Assembly (NCBI RefSeq): GCF_900103265.1
Contig: NZ_FMWX01000005.1
Coordinates: 248,001-312,000 of the forward strand
Direction: 5' to 3'
Length of the DNA: 64,000 nt
Source: Sphingomonas sp. NFR15
GTDB taxonomy: Bacteria > Pseudomonadota > Alphaproteobacteria > Sphingomonadales > Sphingomonadaceae
A program made the translations under genes and the position numbers. Of the stretch, positions 1-9,164 are shown piece by piece. The notes below the pieces were generated by a model. That model was not told where the DNA came from. It was given only the letters and a program-made list of their open reading frames with translations, and made no database searches. Every line of letters begins with the position of its first letter. Position 1 is the first letter of the stretch.

Positions 1-1
1 C

Positions 2-1195
2 ATGGACATGGCGATGAAGGTGGGCGCGCCGGTGATCGGTCTCAACGATTCGGGCGGTGCGCGGATTCAGGAGGGCGTCGCCAGCCTCGCCGGCTATGCC
101 GAAGTGTTCCAGCGCAACGTGCTGGCGAGCGGCGTGGTGCCGCAGCTCAGCCTCATCATGGGGCCGTGCGCGGGCGGCGCGGTCTATTCGCCGGCGATGA
201 CCGACTTCATCTTCATGGTGAAGGATTCGTCCTACATGTTCGTCACCGGCCCCGACGTGGTGAAGACCGTCACCAACGAAGTCGTGACTCAGGAGGCTTT
301 GGGCGGCGCGATCACGCATACGACCAAATCCTCGGTCGCCGATCTCGCGCTCGAGGACGATATCGAGACGCTGCTCGCCGCACGCGACTTCATCGATTTT
401 CTGCCCTCGTCGAACCAGTCGCCGGTGCCTGAACGACCGACCTCGGACCCGTGGGACCGGATCGAGGACAGTCTCGACACGCTGATCCCGGCTTCGGCCA
501 ACCAGCCCTATGACATGCACGAGCTGATCCGGAAGACCGTCGACGAAGGCGATTTCTTCGAGGTCCAGCCCGCCCACGCCGGCAACATCATCACCGGCTT
601 CGGGCGGATCGAGGGCAAGACGATCGGCATCGTCGCCAACCAGCCGATGGTGCTGGCCGGCTGCCTCGACATCAACTCGTCCAAGAAGGCCGCGCGCTTC
701 GTGCGCTTCTGCGACGCGTTCGAAATCCCGATCGTCACCTTCGTCGATGTGCCGGGTTTCCTGCCGGGCGTCGGGCAGGAGCATTCGGGCATCATCAAGC
801 ACGGCGCCAAATTGCTGTTCGCGTATGCCGAGGCGACCGTCCCCAAGATCACCGTCATCACCCGCAAGGCCTATGGTGGCGCCTATGACGTGATGAGCTC
901 GAAGCATCTGCGCGGCGACCTCAATTACGCGTGGCCCACCGCAGAGATCGCGGTGATGGGCGCGAAGGGCGCGGTCGAAATCATCTTCCGCGGCCTCAAC
1001 GCCGAGGGCATCGCCGAGAAGACCGCCGAATATGAGGCGCGCTTCGCCAACCCGTTCGTCGCGGCGAGCAAGGGCTTCATCGATGAAGTGATCCAGCCGC
1101 ATTCGACCCGGCGGCGGATCGCGTTGGGGCTGCGCAAGCTACGCAACAAGGCGCTCGAGAACCCGTGGAAGAAGCACGACAACATCCCGCTGTGA
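2..1195 (+). CDS. pccB: Propionyl-CoA carboxylase beta chain (carboxyltransferase), 5' partial
   Basis: Carboxyltransferase subunit that moves CO2 from biotin on PccA to propionyl-CoA, giving methylmalonyl-CoA in the cytoplasm. The frame is open from the left edge; the first Met is internal, because acyl-CoA carboxylase beta chains are about 510 aa and only the last 397 are here. The N-terminal half shows the oxyanion and CoA-binding region [11 protein letters not shown] near residue 55, and the C-terminal half shows [10 protein letters not shown] near 245 and the glycine-rich [11 protein letters not shown] segment, both typical of this family. It is followed by methylmalonyl-CoA mutase and, further on, the biotin-carrying alpha chain pccA, which argues for propionyl-CoA rather than acetyl-CoA as substrate. 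That choice rests on context, not on a visible specificity residue. Confidence 0.93.
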   Translation: MDMAMKVGAPVIGLNDSGGARIQEGVASLAGYAEVFQRNVLASGVVPQLSLIMGPCAGGAVYSPAMTDFIFMVKDSSYMFVTGPDVVKTVTNEVVTQEALGGAITHTTKSSVADLALEDDIETLLAARDFIDFLPSSNQSPVPERPTSDPWDRIEDSLDTLIPASANQPYDMHELIRKTVDEGDFFEVQPAHAGNIITGFGRIEGKTIGIVANQPMVLAGCLDINSSKKAARFVRFCDAFEIPIVTFVDVPGFLPGVGQEHSGIIKHGAKLLFAYAEATVPKITVITRKAYGGAYDVMSSKHLRGDLNYAWPTAEIAVMGAKGAVEIIFRGLNAEGIAEKTAEYEARFANPFVAASKGFIDEVIQPHSTRRRIALGLRKLRNKALENPWKKHDNIPL

Positions 1196-1214
1196 TCTGG
1201 TGCCTCGCTCAACA

Positions 1215-1294
1215 GTTCGTGCCGAGCGCAGTCGAGGCATGGGCAGCGCATGACAGCGCTAATGGCCTGTCCCTCGACTCCGCTCGGGACGAAC
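1215..1294. repeat. Dispersed inverted repeat, TTCGTGCYGAG family (copy 1)
   Basis: Two 23-base arms at 1215-1237 and 1272-1294 are inverted copies with two mismatches and a 34-base spacer between pccB and mcm. Related arms carrying the core TTCGTGCTGAGCGCAGTCGA occur at 53275-53384, and longer relatives at 47944-48091 and 62777-62917. It looks like a non-coding palindromic element that could form a stem-loop in the pccB-mcm transcript. Confidence 0.75.
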
Positions 1295-1321
1295 GGGCGC
1301 GGGAAGAACGGAGTACGTGAC

Positions 1322-3463
1322 GTGACCGACAAGCCCACGCTCGACCAATGGGCCGCCGCCGCCGCGAAGGAGGTGAAGGGCAAGGATCTCACCTGGGCCA
1401 CGCCCGAGGGGATCGACGTCAAGCCGCTCTACACCGCCGAGGACGTCGCGGGCATCGAACCCGGCCTGCCGGGGTTCGCGCCCTTCACGCGCGGCGTGCG
1501 CGCGTCGATGTACGCGGGCCGGCCGTGGACCATCCGCCAATATGCCGGCTTCTCGACCGCCGAAGCGTCGAACGCTTTCTATCATCGCAACCTCAAGGCC
1601 GGGCAGAAGGGCCTGTCGGTCGCGTTCGATCTCGCCACGCACCGCGGCTATGACTCGGATCATCCGCGCGTGACCGGCGATGTCGGCAAGGCGGGCGTGG
1701 CGATCGACACGATCGACGACATGAAGATCCTGTTCGACGGCATCCCGCTCGATCAGATGTCAGTCTCGATGACGATGAACGGCGCGGTCATCCCGATCCT
1801 CGCCTTCTTCATCGTCGCGGGCGAGGAGCAGGGCGTGCCCCGGCACCTGCTCGATGGGACCATCCAGAACGACATCCTCAAGGAGTTCATGGTCCGCAAC
1901 ACCTACATCTACCCGCCCGAGCCGAGCATGCGGATCATCTCGGACATTTTCGGCTACACCAGCCGCGAGATGCCCAAGTTCAACAGCATCTCGATCAGCG
2001 GCTATCACATGCAGGAAGCCGGCGCGACGCAGGTGCAGGAGCTTGCCTTCACCATCGCCGACGGCATGGAATATGTGAAATACGGCGTCGCCTCGGGCCT
2101 CGACATCGACAAGTTCGCTGGCCGCCTGTCGTTCTTCTTCGCGATCGGCATGAACTTCTTCATGGAGATCGCCAAGCTGCGCGCCGCGCGCGTGCTGTGG
2201 CACCGCGTGATGACCAACCTCGGCGCACAGGACGAGCGCTCGAAGATGCTGCGCACGCACTGCCAGACCAGCGGCGTCAGCCTCACCGAGCAAGACCCGT
2301 ACAACAACGTGATGCGCACCACGATCGAGGCGATGGCGGCGATGCTGGGGGGCACCCAGTCGCTTCACACCAATGCGCTCGACGAGGCGATCGCGCTGCC
2401 GACAGACTTTTCGGCGCGGATCGCGCGAAACACGCAGATCGTGCTCCAGGAAGAGACGGGCATGACCAGGGTGGTCGATCCGCTCGGTGGCAGCTACTAT
2501 GTCGAGAGCCTCACCCAGCAGCTCGTCGACGCTGCGTGGGAGATCATCGAGCGCGTCGAGGCCGAGGGCGGCATGGCCAAGGCGGTCGCGGCGGGCTGGC
2601 CCAAGGCGATGATCGAGGAGGCGAGCGCCGGCCGCGCTGCCCGCGTCGATCGCGGCGAGGATGTCATCGTCGGCGTCAACAAATACAAGCTCGCGAGCGA
2701 AGACCCGATCGACATCCTCGATGTCGATAACCACGCCGTGCGCGAGGCGCAGATCGCGCGCATCGCGAGGGTGAAGGCGGGCCGTGACGAGGCGGCATGC
2801 CATGCGGCGCTCGATGCGCTGCGTGAAGGGGCGGCGGGCACCGCCAACCTGCTCGAGCTCGCCGTGGAATGCGCGCGCAAACGCGCCACGCTGGGCGAGA
2901 TCAGCCAGGCGATGGAGGATGTGTTCGGCCGGTACGGCACCAAGCCGACGCCGGTTTCGGGCATCTACGGCGGCGCCTATGGCAACGACGCCAAGTGGCA
3001 GGGGCTGATCGACGGCGTCGGCTCGGTGACGCGCGCCAAGGGCCGCCGCCCGCGCCTGCTCGTCGCCAAGATGGGGCAGGACGGGCATGATCGCGGCGCG
3101 AACCTGGTCTCCTCGGCGTTCGGCGATCTCGGCTTCGAGGTTGTGCCGGGGCCGCTGTTCCAGACGCCCAAGGAAGCCGCCGACCTCGCGATCGCGAGCG
3201 ATGTCGACGTGGTCGGCGCGTCCAGCCTCGCCGCCGGGCACAAGACGCTGATCCCCGAACTGATCGGCCACCTGCGCGAAGCCGGGCGCAGCGACATCAA
3301 GGTCATCGCCGGCGGCGTGATCCCCGCGCAGGACTATCAGGTGCTGCGCGACGCCGGGGTCCAGGGGATTTTCGGCCCCGGCACGAATCTGGTGGACGCG
3401 GCGGGCGAGGTGTTGAAGTTGCTGGGGCACAATATGCCCCCAGTCGAGGAAGTAACCGCGTGA
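1322..3463 (+). CDS. scpA: Methylmalonyl-CoA mutase, single-chain
   Basis: Adenosylcobalamin-dependent isomerase that converts (R)-methylmalonyl-CoA to succinyl-CoA, the last step of propionate and odd-chain fatty acid use. The 713-aa chain has the substrate-binding TIM barrel first ([20 protein letters not shown] near residues 60-80) and a C-terminal B12 domain with the base-off motif [12 protein letters not shown] near 590, so both parts are in one protein. I prefer the GTG at 1322 to the ATG at 1250: it has an ACGGAG ribosome site eight bases upstream, and the 24 codons before it lie in the dispersed repeat. The stop overlaps the bioB start as GTGA. No epimerase or MeaB-type chaperone gene is visible nearby. 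Confidence 0.95.
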   Translation: MTDKPTLDQWAAAAAKEVKGKDLTWATPEGIDVKPLYTAEDVAGIEPGLPGFAPFTRGVRASMYAGRPWTIRQYAGFSTAEASNAFYHRNLKAGQKGLSVAFDLATHRGYDSDHPRVTGDVGKAGVAIDTIDDMKILFDGIPLDQMSVSMTMNGAVIPILAFFIVAGEEQGVPRHLLDGTIQNDILKEFMVRNTYIYPPEPSMRIISDIFGYTSREMPKFNSISISGYHMQEAGATQVQELAFTIADGMEYVKYGVASGLDIDKFAGRLSFFFAIGMNFFMEIAKLRAARVLWHRVMTNLGAQDERSKMLRTHCQTSGVSLTEQDPYNNVMRTTIEAMAAMLGGTQSLHTNALDEAIALPTDFSARIARNTQIVLQEETGMTRVVDPLGGSYYVESLTQQLVDAAWEIIERVEAEGGMAKAVAAGWPKAMIEEASAGRAARVDRGEDVIVGVNKYKLASEDPIDILDVDNHAVREAQIARIARVKAGRDEAACHAALDALREGAAGTANLLELAVECARKRATLGEISQAMEDVFGRYGTKPTPVSGIYGGAYGNDAKWQGLIDGVGSVTRAKGRRPRLLVAKMGQDGHDRGANLVSSAFGDLGFEVVPGPLFQTPKEAADLAIASDVDVVGASSLAAGHKTLIPELIGHLREAGRSDIKVIAGGVIPAQDYQVLRDAGVQGIFGPGTNLVDAAGEVLKLLGHNMPPVEEVTA

Positions 3464-4581
3464 CAAACACCGCAACATTGTCCCCCTCCCGCTCGCGGGA
3501 GGGGCTAGGGGAGGGCCTGTCCAAGGGAGAGACGCTGCTTGGACAGGCCCTCCCCCGACCCCTCCCGCAAGCGGGAGGGGAGATAAGGACCGACTGGACC
3601 CGGCAGGAAATCGCCGATCTCTTCGCGCTGCCGTTCGATGAACTGATGTTCCGCGCGCAAACCGTCCACCGCGCGCATCACACGCCCTCGCAGGTGCAGC
3701 TTTGCACGCTCTTGTCGATCAAGACCGGCGGCTGCCCGGAGGATTGCGGCTATTGCAACCAGTCCGCCTCCGCCGAGACCGAGCTCAAGGCGTCGAAGCT
3801 GATGGACGTGCGCGCGGTGCTGCAATCGGCGGCGCAGGCGCGCGACGCCGGCTCGCAGCGCTTCTGCATGGGCGCGGCCTGGCGCAACCCCAAGGACAAG
3901 GACATGCCCGCGATCATCGAAATGGTGAAGGGCGTGCGGCAGATGGGCATGGAAACCTGCATGACGCTCGGCATGCTGACGCCCACGCAGGCCGCGCAGC
4001 TCGCCGACGCCGGCCTCGATTATTACAATCACAATATCGATACCTCGCCCGAGAAGTACGGCGAGGTCATCACCACGCGCACCTTCCAGGATCGGCTCGA
4101 TACGCTCGAGAACGTGCGCGAGGCCGGCATCAACGTGTGCTGCGGCGGCATCGTCGGCATGGGCGAGACCCGCGCCGATCGCGTCGGCTTCGTCCACGCG
4201 CTCGCCACGCTGCCGCGCCATCCGGAAAGCGTGCCGGTCAATGCGCTGGTGCCGGTCAAGGGCACCGTGCTCGGCGACATGCTCGCCGACACGCCGCTCG
4301 CCAAGATCGACGACATCGAATTCGTCCGCACCGTCGCGGTCGCGCGCATCACGATGCCGCTCAGCATGGTGCGCCTGTCGGCGGGGCGCGAGAGCATGTC
4401 CGAGGCGACTCAGGCGTTGTGCTTCATGGCCGGGGCGAACTCGATCTTCACCGGCGACAAGCTGCTCACCACCGGCAATCGCGGTGACAGCGCCGACGCC
4501 ACGCTGTTCGCCAAGCTGGGCATCGTCGCGATGGAAGGCGAGGAGCCGGCGCGCGCCGCGAAAGGCTGCGCGTCATGCTGA
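3460..4581 (+). CDS. bioB: Biotin synthase with an in-frame palindromic insertion near the N-terminus
   Basis: Radical-SAM enzyme that inserts sulfur into dethiobiotin. The CxxxCxxC cluster that binds the 4Fe-4S is at Cys92, Cys96 and Cys99 (GCPEDCGYC), and the rest follows the BioB family to the end. The chain is 373 aa against about 345 usual. The excess maps to residues about 8-41, encoded by a 99-base palindromic element at 3482-3580 that stays open in frame. The GTG at 3460 overlaps the mcm stop (GTGA), and no other start lies between the element and the conserved TDWTRQEI segment, so the extension is probably translated. The product would serve the biotin-dependent PccA encoded just downstream. 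A start hidden after the element, at a non-standard codon, cannot be excluded. Confidence 0.93.
   Translation: MTNTATLSPSRSREGLGEGLSKGETLLGQALPRPLPQAGGEIRTDWTRQEIADLFALPFDELMFRAQTVHRAHHTPSQVQLCTLLSIKTGGCPEDCGYCNQSASAETELKASKLMDVRAVLQSAAQARDAGSQRFCMGAAWRNPKDKDMPAIIEMVKGVRQMGMETCMTLGMLTPTQAAQLADAGLDYYNHNIDTSPEKYGEVITTRTFQDRLDTLENVREAGINVCCGGIVGMGETRADRVGFVHALATLPRHPESVPVNALVPVKGTVLGDMLADTPLAKIDDIEFVRTVAVARITMPLSMVRLSAGRESMSEATQALCFMAGANSIFTGDKLLTTGNRGDSADATLFAKLGIVAMEGEEPARAAKGCASC
3482..3580. repeat. Compound palindromic element inside bioB
   Basis: A 99-base element of three nested hairpins: a CCCTCCCGC/GCGGGAGGG type hairpin at each end, and a central pair of perfect 18-base arms at 3508-3525 and 3538-3555 with a 12-base loop. 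Its length is exactly 33 codons and the bioB frame has no stop through it. This is the architecture of REP/BIME-like elements, which normally sit between genes. Confidence 0.85.
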
Positions 4582-4940
4582 TGGCCGCACTCGCCGCCGC
4601 GACCCCCACCACAAGGCCGAGCCCCACGCCGGGGCCGCAGACGCAACGCGCGCTCGCCGAATATAAGGTGGCCGACACCGCGATGGTGAGCCAATGGCGC
4701 ATCACCAATGCCTTCATGAAGGGCAAGGACGCGCAGGACCACCGCCGCAGCCACTTCGCCTTCGCCGACGCGCTGCTCACCAGCCAGCGCGCATGGATCG
4801 CGTATCGCGACGCCGCCTGCCGGGTCGAGGGCGGGGTTCATGCCGGCGACGTGCGGCAGGCGCTGATCGTCGCGCAGTGCAAGACCGCGCTGACGAACGC
4901 GCGGCGGCTCCAACTCAAGGGGCTGATGGCCAGCGAATGA
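4575..4940 (+). CDS. LprI/DUF1311-type protein
   Basis: Small 121-aa protein. Its second half matches the LprI (lysozyme inhibitor-like, DUF1311) domain: [16 protein letters not shown] near residue 70, then a second Cys in VAQCKTAL near 107; these are the usual pair of conserved cysteines. The N-terminus ([11 protein letters not shown]) is too short for a convincing signal peptide, although family members are generally exported. A start at 4575 overlaps the bioB stop by seven bases, which suggests translational coupling; ATG 4581 is an alternative. Family members are often annotated as lysozyme inhibitors without proof, so the role here is open. Confidence 0.7.
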   Translation: MLMAALAAATPTTRPSPTPGPQTQRALAEYKVADTAMVSQWRITNAFMKGKDAQDHRRSHFAFADALLTSQRAWIAYRDAACRVEGGVHAGDVRQALIVAQCKTALTNARRLQLKGLMASE

Positions 4941-4960
4941 CGCATACCGCGCGCCTCGAT

Positions 4961-5051
4961 CGTCATGCCGGACTCGTTCCGGCACCCACCGCGCGATTTA
5001 GCTCGGCGGGATGTGAGGTGCGGGGGACCCCGGAACACGTCCGGGGTGACG
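4961..5051. repeat. Dispersed palindromic element, CGTCA...GGGGTGACG type
   Basis: The stretch between the LprI-like gene and pccA begins CGTCATGCCGGACTCG and ends ACGTCCGGGGTGACG. Each end folds into its own hairpin and the outer borders are mutually inverted. The layout resembles the elements at 7115-7199 and 49108-49190, though the middle differs. No gene is seen in it. Confidence 0.6.
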
Positions 5052-5083
5052 CAGTACGACAATCAAATCGAGGCGGGGACTGA

Positions 5084-7099
5084 ATGTTCAAGAAAATCCT
5101 GGTCGCCAACCGTGGCGAAATCGCCTGCCGCGTGATGCGGACCGCCAAAAAGATGGGCATCGCCACGGTCGCGGTCTATTCCGACGCAGACGCCCGCGCG
5201 CCGCACGTTCTGATGGCGGACGAGGCGGTTCGGCTGGGGCCGGCACCGGCGGCGGAAAGCTATCTCAAGGCCGAGCTGATCCTGCTCGCCGCGCAGGAGA
5301 CCGGCGCGGACTGTATCCATCCCGGCTATGGCTTCCTCTCCGAACGCGAGAGTTTCGCGCGCGCCTGCGCCGAGGCGGGCATCGCCTTCGTGGGCCCCCC
5401 GCCCAACGCCATCGCGGCGATGGGCGACAAGATCGCATCGAAGAAGCTTGCCAAGGCGGCGGGGGTCAACGTCGTCCCCGGCTTCCTCGGCGAGATCGCC
5501 GATACCGAGGAGGCGGTGACGATCGCCACCGACATCGGCTATCCGGTGATGATGAAGGCGAGCGCAGGCGGCGGCGGGAAGGGCATGCGGCTCGCCTATA
5601 ACGAGAAGGACGTGCGCGAAGGCTTCGAGGCGACCAAGCGCGAGGGGCTTGCCTCGTTCGGCGACGACCGCGTCTTCATCGAGAAGTTCATCGAAAGCCC
5701 GCGCCACATCGAAATCCAGGTGATGGGCGACCAGCACGGCAACATCGTCTATCTCGGCGAGCGCGAATGCTCGATCCAGCGCCGCCACCAGAAGGTCGTC
5801 GAGGAAGCGCCGTCGCCGTTCGTCACGCCGGCGATGCGCAAGGCGATGGGCGAGCAGGCGGTCGCGCTCGCTCGCGCGGTCGGCTATTACAGTGCTGGCA
5901 CGGTCGAACTGATCGTGTCGGGCGCGGACAAGACGGGGAAGGGCTTCTATTTCCTCGAAATGAACACACGGCTTCAGGTCGAGCATCCTGTCACCGAGGC
6001 GATCACCGGGCTCGATTTGGTCGAACTGATGATCCGCGTTGCCTATGGCGAGAAGCTGCCGTTCGCGCAGAAGGACGTGACGCTGACCGGCTGGGCGATC
6101 GAGAACCGCGTTTATGCCGAAGATCCCTATCGTGGCTTCCTGCCGTCGATCGGCCGGCTCGTCCATTACGATCCGCCCGCCGATGAGCGCCCCGCTTATG
6201 GCCCGGTGCAGAAGGGCGCCGATTACGTTCGCGTCGATGACGGCGTGCGTGAGGGCGGCGAGGTGAGCATGTTCTACGATCCGATGATCGCCAAGCTCAT
6301 CACCCATGCCGACACGCGCGAGGCCGCGATCGACCTGCAGATCGCCGCGCTCGACCAGTTCGAGATTGACGGGCCGGGCAACAATCTCGATTTCCTGTCG
6401 GCGCTGATGCAGCACCCGCGGTTCCGATCGGGCAACATCACCACCGGCTTCATCGCCGAGGAATATCCCGACGGCTTCACCGGCGCGCCCGCCGCACCCG
6501 CGCTGCTCGCCCAGCTTGCGGCCGTCGCCGCATTCGCGGCGACGGCGGAGGCCGATCGCGCGCGCCGCACCGATGGCCAGCTTGGCCAGCGGCTCGATCC
6601 GCCGTCGGATTGGGTGGTGCGCATTGCCGGCAAGGACCATAAGGTCGCGGTGTCGGAGGACGCGATCCGCGTCGATGGCGCCGAAATCGACATCGCGATG
6701 GAATATACGCCGGGCGACCGTGTGATCGAGGCGGAGATCGACGGCACCCCGCTGTTCGTCAAGATCGCCCGCACGCGCACCGGCTTCCGCCTCAACACAC
6801 GTGGCGCGATCCAGACCGCGCGCGTGCTGCCCGCGCATGTCGCGCCCTATGCCAAGCATCTGCTCGTCAAGGTGCCGCCCGATCTGTCGAAGTTCCTGCT
6901 CTGCCCGATGCCGGGGTTGCTCCAGAAGCTCTACGTCGCCGAAGGCGATTCGGTCGAAGCCGGTCAGCCGCTCGCGGTGGTCGAAGCGATGAAGATGGAA
7001 AACATTCTGCGCGCCGAGAAGTCGGGCGTCGTCAAGGCCGTCAACGCCGCGCCGGGCGAAAGCCTCGCGGTGGACGCGGTGATCCTTGAGATGGCGTGA
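5084..7099 (+). CDS. pccA: Propionyl-CoA carboxylase alpha chain (biotin carboxylase plus BCCP)
   Basis: Biotin-containing subunit: ATP-dependent carboxylation of biotin, then transfer to propionyl-CoA with PccB. The 671-aa chain has the biotin carboxylase domain first (FKKILVANRGEIACRV at the start, the glycine-rich ATP loop SAGGGGKGMR near residue 163, and FLEMNTRLQVEHPVTE near 290). It ends in a biotinyl domain with the biotin site EAMKMEN, where the modified lysine is Lys637. The length and the mcm/bioB neighbourhood fit propionyl-CoA rather than 3-methylcrotonyl-CoA carboxylase. The start at 5084 follows the motif GCGGGGACTGA with a weak ribosome site. Confidence 0.95.
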   Translation: MFKKILVANRGEIACRVMRTAKKMGIATVAVYSDADARAPHVLMADEAVRLGPAPAAESYLKAELILLAAQETGADCIHPGYGFLSERESFARACAEAGIAFVGPPPNAIAAMGDKIASKKLAKAAGVNVVPGFLGEIADTEEAVTIATDIGYPVMMKASAGGGGKGMRLAYNEKDVREGFEATKREGLASFGDDRVFIEKFIESPRHIEIQVMGDQHGNIVYLGERECSIQRRHQKVVEEAPSPFVTPAMRKAMGEQAVALARAVGYYSAGTVELIVSGADKTGKGFYFLEMNTRLQVEHPVTEAITGLDLVELMIRVAYGEKLPFAQKDVTLTGWAIENRVYAEDPYRGFLPSIGRLVHYDPPADERPAYGPVQKGADYVRVDDGVREGGEVSMFYDPMIAKLITHADTREAAIDLQIAALDQFEIDGPGNNLDFLSALMQHPRFRSGNITTGFIAEEYPDGFTGAPAAPALLAQLAAVAAFAATAEADRARRTDGQLGQRLDPPSDWVVRIAGKDHKVAVSEDAIRVDGAEIDIAMEYTPGDRVIEAEIDGTPLFVKIARTRTGFRLNTRGAIQTARVLPAHVAPYAKHLLVKVPPDLSKFLLCPMPGLLQKLYVAEGDSVEAGQPLAVVEAMKMENILRAEKSGVVKAVNAAPGESLAVDAVILEMA

Positions 7100-7114
7100 C
7101 GTGCCTTCCCAATT

Positions 7115-7199
7115 CCGTCACCCCAGCGCAAGCTGGGGTCTCGTGGGCGCGAGCGGCACGCCTACCAACGGAAGATGCCAGCTTGCGCTGGCATGACAG
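7115..7199. repeat. Dispersed palindromic element (copy A, same family as 49108-49190)
   Basis: Begins CGTCACCCCAGCGCAAGCTG and ends TTGCGCTGGCATGACAG. The cores CCAGCGCAAGCTGG and CCAGCTTGCGCTGG are exact reverse complements, and each is also nearly self-complementary. A second copy with the same borders and length is at 49108-49190. It follows the pccA stop and may act as a 3' stem-loop. Confidence 0.8.
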
Positions 7200-7209
7200 C
7201 CTGGGGCGG

Positions 7210-7464
7210 CTATTCCGCCGCCTCTGACAGCTCCATCAGCGTCCTTGCCGCATCGCGGTCGGCGGGATTCGCGAACGCGACCTCCAGATCGGGCGCGACC
7301 CCCAGCATCTGCATCATCGCCCACATGCCGAAGCGCCGCCCGCGATCGGCCTCCAGCCCGAAATCGACCCGCAGCCGCTCGGCGCCTGCCTGCAATGCGT
7401 CGGGCGAGACCGCATCGAGATCATCGGTGCCGAAATAGCGCACGAACAGATCGTCGAGCTTCAT
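7210..7464 (-). CDS. Conserved small acidic protein of unknown function
   Basis: An 84-aa protein I do not recognise. It is acidic, has no signal peptide or membrane segment, and looks like a compact helical cytosolic protein (FGMWAMMQMLGVAPDLEVAF in the middle). Its start overlaps the stop of the upstream DUF4169-type gene by four bases (ATGA), so the two are almost certainly co-translated. This overlap and the normal codon usage are the main support that it is a real gene. Confidence 0.7.
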   Translation of the reverse strand: MKLDDLFVRYFGTDDLDAVSPDALQAGAERLRVDFGLEADRGRRFGMWAMMQMLGVAPDLEVAFANPADRDAARTLMELSEAAE

Positions 7465-7637
7465 TCGTCGATCCTCGCGCCGTCGAGCATGCGCGCCTGC
7501 CGCTCAGCCTCGGCGCGATCGCTCCGTTTCTGCGCGAGCGTGCGCCCATGCAGCGCGCGGCTTTGTGCGGCTGTGGTAGCGGCGTCGGTGCGCGCTTTCG
7601 CCTTGCGCGCGGTTCTCAGGTTGATGATCTCGGCCAT
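7461..7637 (-). CDS. DUF4169-family small basic protein
   Basis: A 58-aa protein beginning MAEIINLRTARKAKAR, the hallmark opening of the DUF4169 family, followed by an Ala/Arg-rich charged helix with GRTLAQKRSDRAEAER and a conserved end near ARMLDGARID. The function of the family is unknown; the composition suggests a long amphipathic helix. The ATG at 7637 is chosen because conservation begins there; upstream in-frame codons run into the divergent Hsp70 gene region. It is the first gene of a two-gene unit with the 84-aa protein. Confidence 0.75.
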   Translation of the reverse strand: MAEIINLRTARKAKARTDAATTAAQSRALHGRTLAQKRSDRAEAERQARMLDGARIDE

Positions 7638-7710
7638 GCGCGCTTGTAACCGCTTGCGTTTCTCGCGCCAACCGGCATAGCCGCGCGCCCGGCCAGCGAG
7701 CGAGGACACC

Positions 7711-8985
7711 ATGCACGATGCGATCGGCCTCGATTTTGGAACCACCAACAGCGTCGTCGCGCGCGTCGGCGCGGATGGGCAGCCGCATCTTATCGACTTC
7801 GCCGCGCCCGATGTGACCAGCGCCGTGTTTCGCTCCGCGCTGTGCTTCTGGGAGGAGGACGGCCTCGCCTATGAAGCCGGGCCGTGGGCGATCGCCGACT
7901 ATCTCGAGTATCCGCAGGGCAGCCGCTTCCTGCAATCGTTCAAGTCGGTCGCCGCCAGCGCGACCTTCGAACACGCCTCGGTGTTCGACAAAAGACTGCG
8001 CTTCGAAGACCTCGGCAAGCTGTTCCTCGCCAAGCTGGCGAGCCACGCGGGTGGCGCGCTGGCGAAGCCGCCGCGCCGGGTGGTCGTCGGGCGACCGGTC
8101 CATTATGCTGGCGCCCGCCCCGACGAGGCGTTCGCCCGGCAACGCTACGACGCGATGTTCGCCGGCTTCGGCGCCGAAATCCATTATGTGTATGAGCCGC
8201 TCGGCGCCGCGTTCAGCTATGCCGCGCGCGTAGAGGACAGCGCGACGATCCTGGTCGCCGATTTCGGCGGTGGCACCAGCGATTTCTCGGTCGTGCGGAT
8301 CGCGCCGCCGGGTTCGCCCAAACGTTGCACCCCGCTCGGCCACGCCGGCATCGGCATCGCCGGCGACCAGTTCGATTCGCGCATCGTCGACAAGCTGGTG
8401 CTGCCGATCCTCGGCTTCGGCGGGCTGTACCGCTCGTTCGACAAGCAGCTCGAAATTCCACGCGGCTATTTCGCCGATTTCAGCGATTGGTCGCGGCTCG
8501 CGCTGATGCGCAACCGCCGCACGCTCGACGAGCTGCGCAAGCTGCAACGCGCGGCGCTCGATCCGCAGGCGATCGGGCGGATGATCGCGATCATCGAGGA
8601 GGAGCAAGGCTATCGGCTCTACGATTCGGTTGGCCGGCTCAAGCGCGCGCTGTCGCAAGATCAGAGCGCCGACTTTCACTTTGACGGTGAAGGCGTGCGG
8701 ATCGACGCGACTGTCACCCGCGCCGAGTTCGAGGACTGGATCGCCGACGATCTCGCCCGGATGAAGGCGACGGTCGATCGCGCGCTCGCGCAAGCGGGTG
8801 TCGACGAAAGCGGCATCGACCGCGTCTTCCTGACCGGTGGCACCTCGCTGATCCCAAGCGTGCGCGCCCTGTTCACAGAGCGTTTCGGCGAAGACCGCAT
8901 CGCTAGCGGCGGCGAACTCACCTCGATCGCCAACGGCCTCGCGCTGATCGGCCAGGAAGAGGATGTCGCTGCCTGGGCGGTGTGA
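7711..8985 (+). CDS. Hsp70-family protein, YegD-like
   Basis: A 424-aa protein with the Hsp70/actin ATPase fold only. The phosphate-1 motif IGLDFGTTNSVVARV is at the N-terminus, the phosphate-2 motif ILVADFGGGTSDFSVV is near residue 180, and the adenosine motif VFLTGGTSLIPSVRALF is near 375. It lacks the peptide-binding domain and C-terminal lid of DnaK (about 640 aa), as the YegD group does. Its client and partners are unknown. It is divergent from the DUF4169 gene pair; the 73-base gap must hold both start signals. Confidence 0.88.
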   Translation: MHDAIGLDFGTTNSVVARVGADGQPHLIDFAAPDVTSAVFRSALCFWEEDGLAYEAGPWAIADYLEYPQGSRFLQSFKSVAASATFEHASVFDKRLRFEDLGKLFLAKLASHAGGALAKPPRRVVVGRPVHYAGARPDEAFARQRYDAMFAGFGAEIHYVYEPLGAAFSYAARVEDSATILVADFGGGTSDFSVVRIAPPGSPKRCTPLGHAGIGIAGDQFDSRIVDKLVLPILGFGGLYRSFDKQLEIPRGYFADFSDWSRLALMRNRRTLDELRKLQRAALDPQAIGRMIAIIEEEQGYRLYDSVGRLKRALSQDQSADFHFDGEGVRIDATVTRAEFEDWIADDLARMKATVDRALAQAGVDESGIDRVFLTGGTSLIPSVRALFTERFGEDRIASGGELTSIANGLALIGQEEDVAAWAV

Positions 8986-9016
8986 GTTTCCGTCGCACCG
9001 GGCCGAAAGAAGTCTG

Positions 9017-9154
9017 GTTCGCGCAGAGGCGCAGAGGACGCAGAGGCGGTAACGCGATCCGCGACGGCGTGCGCCGTTCGTCCGATTCATGCTCCTGCGG
9101 CCTTCGGCCGCTATATATCTCTTCTCTCTGCGTCCTCTGCGCCTCTGCGCGAAC
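9017..9154. repeat. Long perfect inverted repeat with 29-base arms
   Basis: Arms at 9017-9045 and 9126-9154 are exact reverse complements (core CGCAGAGGCGCAGAGGACGC), separated by 80 bases. The element fills the gap between the convergent Hsp70 and HerA-type genes. Each arm is internally repetitive (GCAGAGG units). No coding potential is evident. Confidence 0.9.
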
Positions 9155-9164
9155 TCCTATTTCC

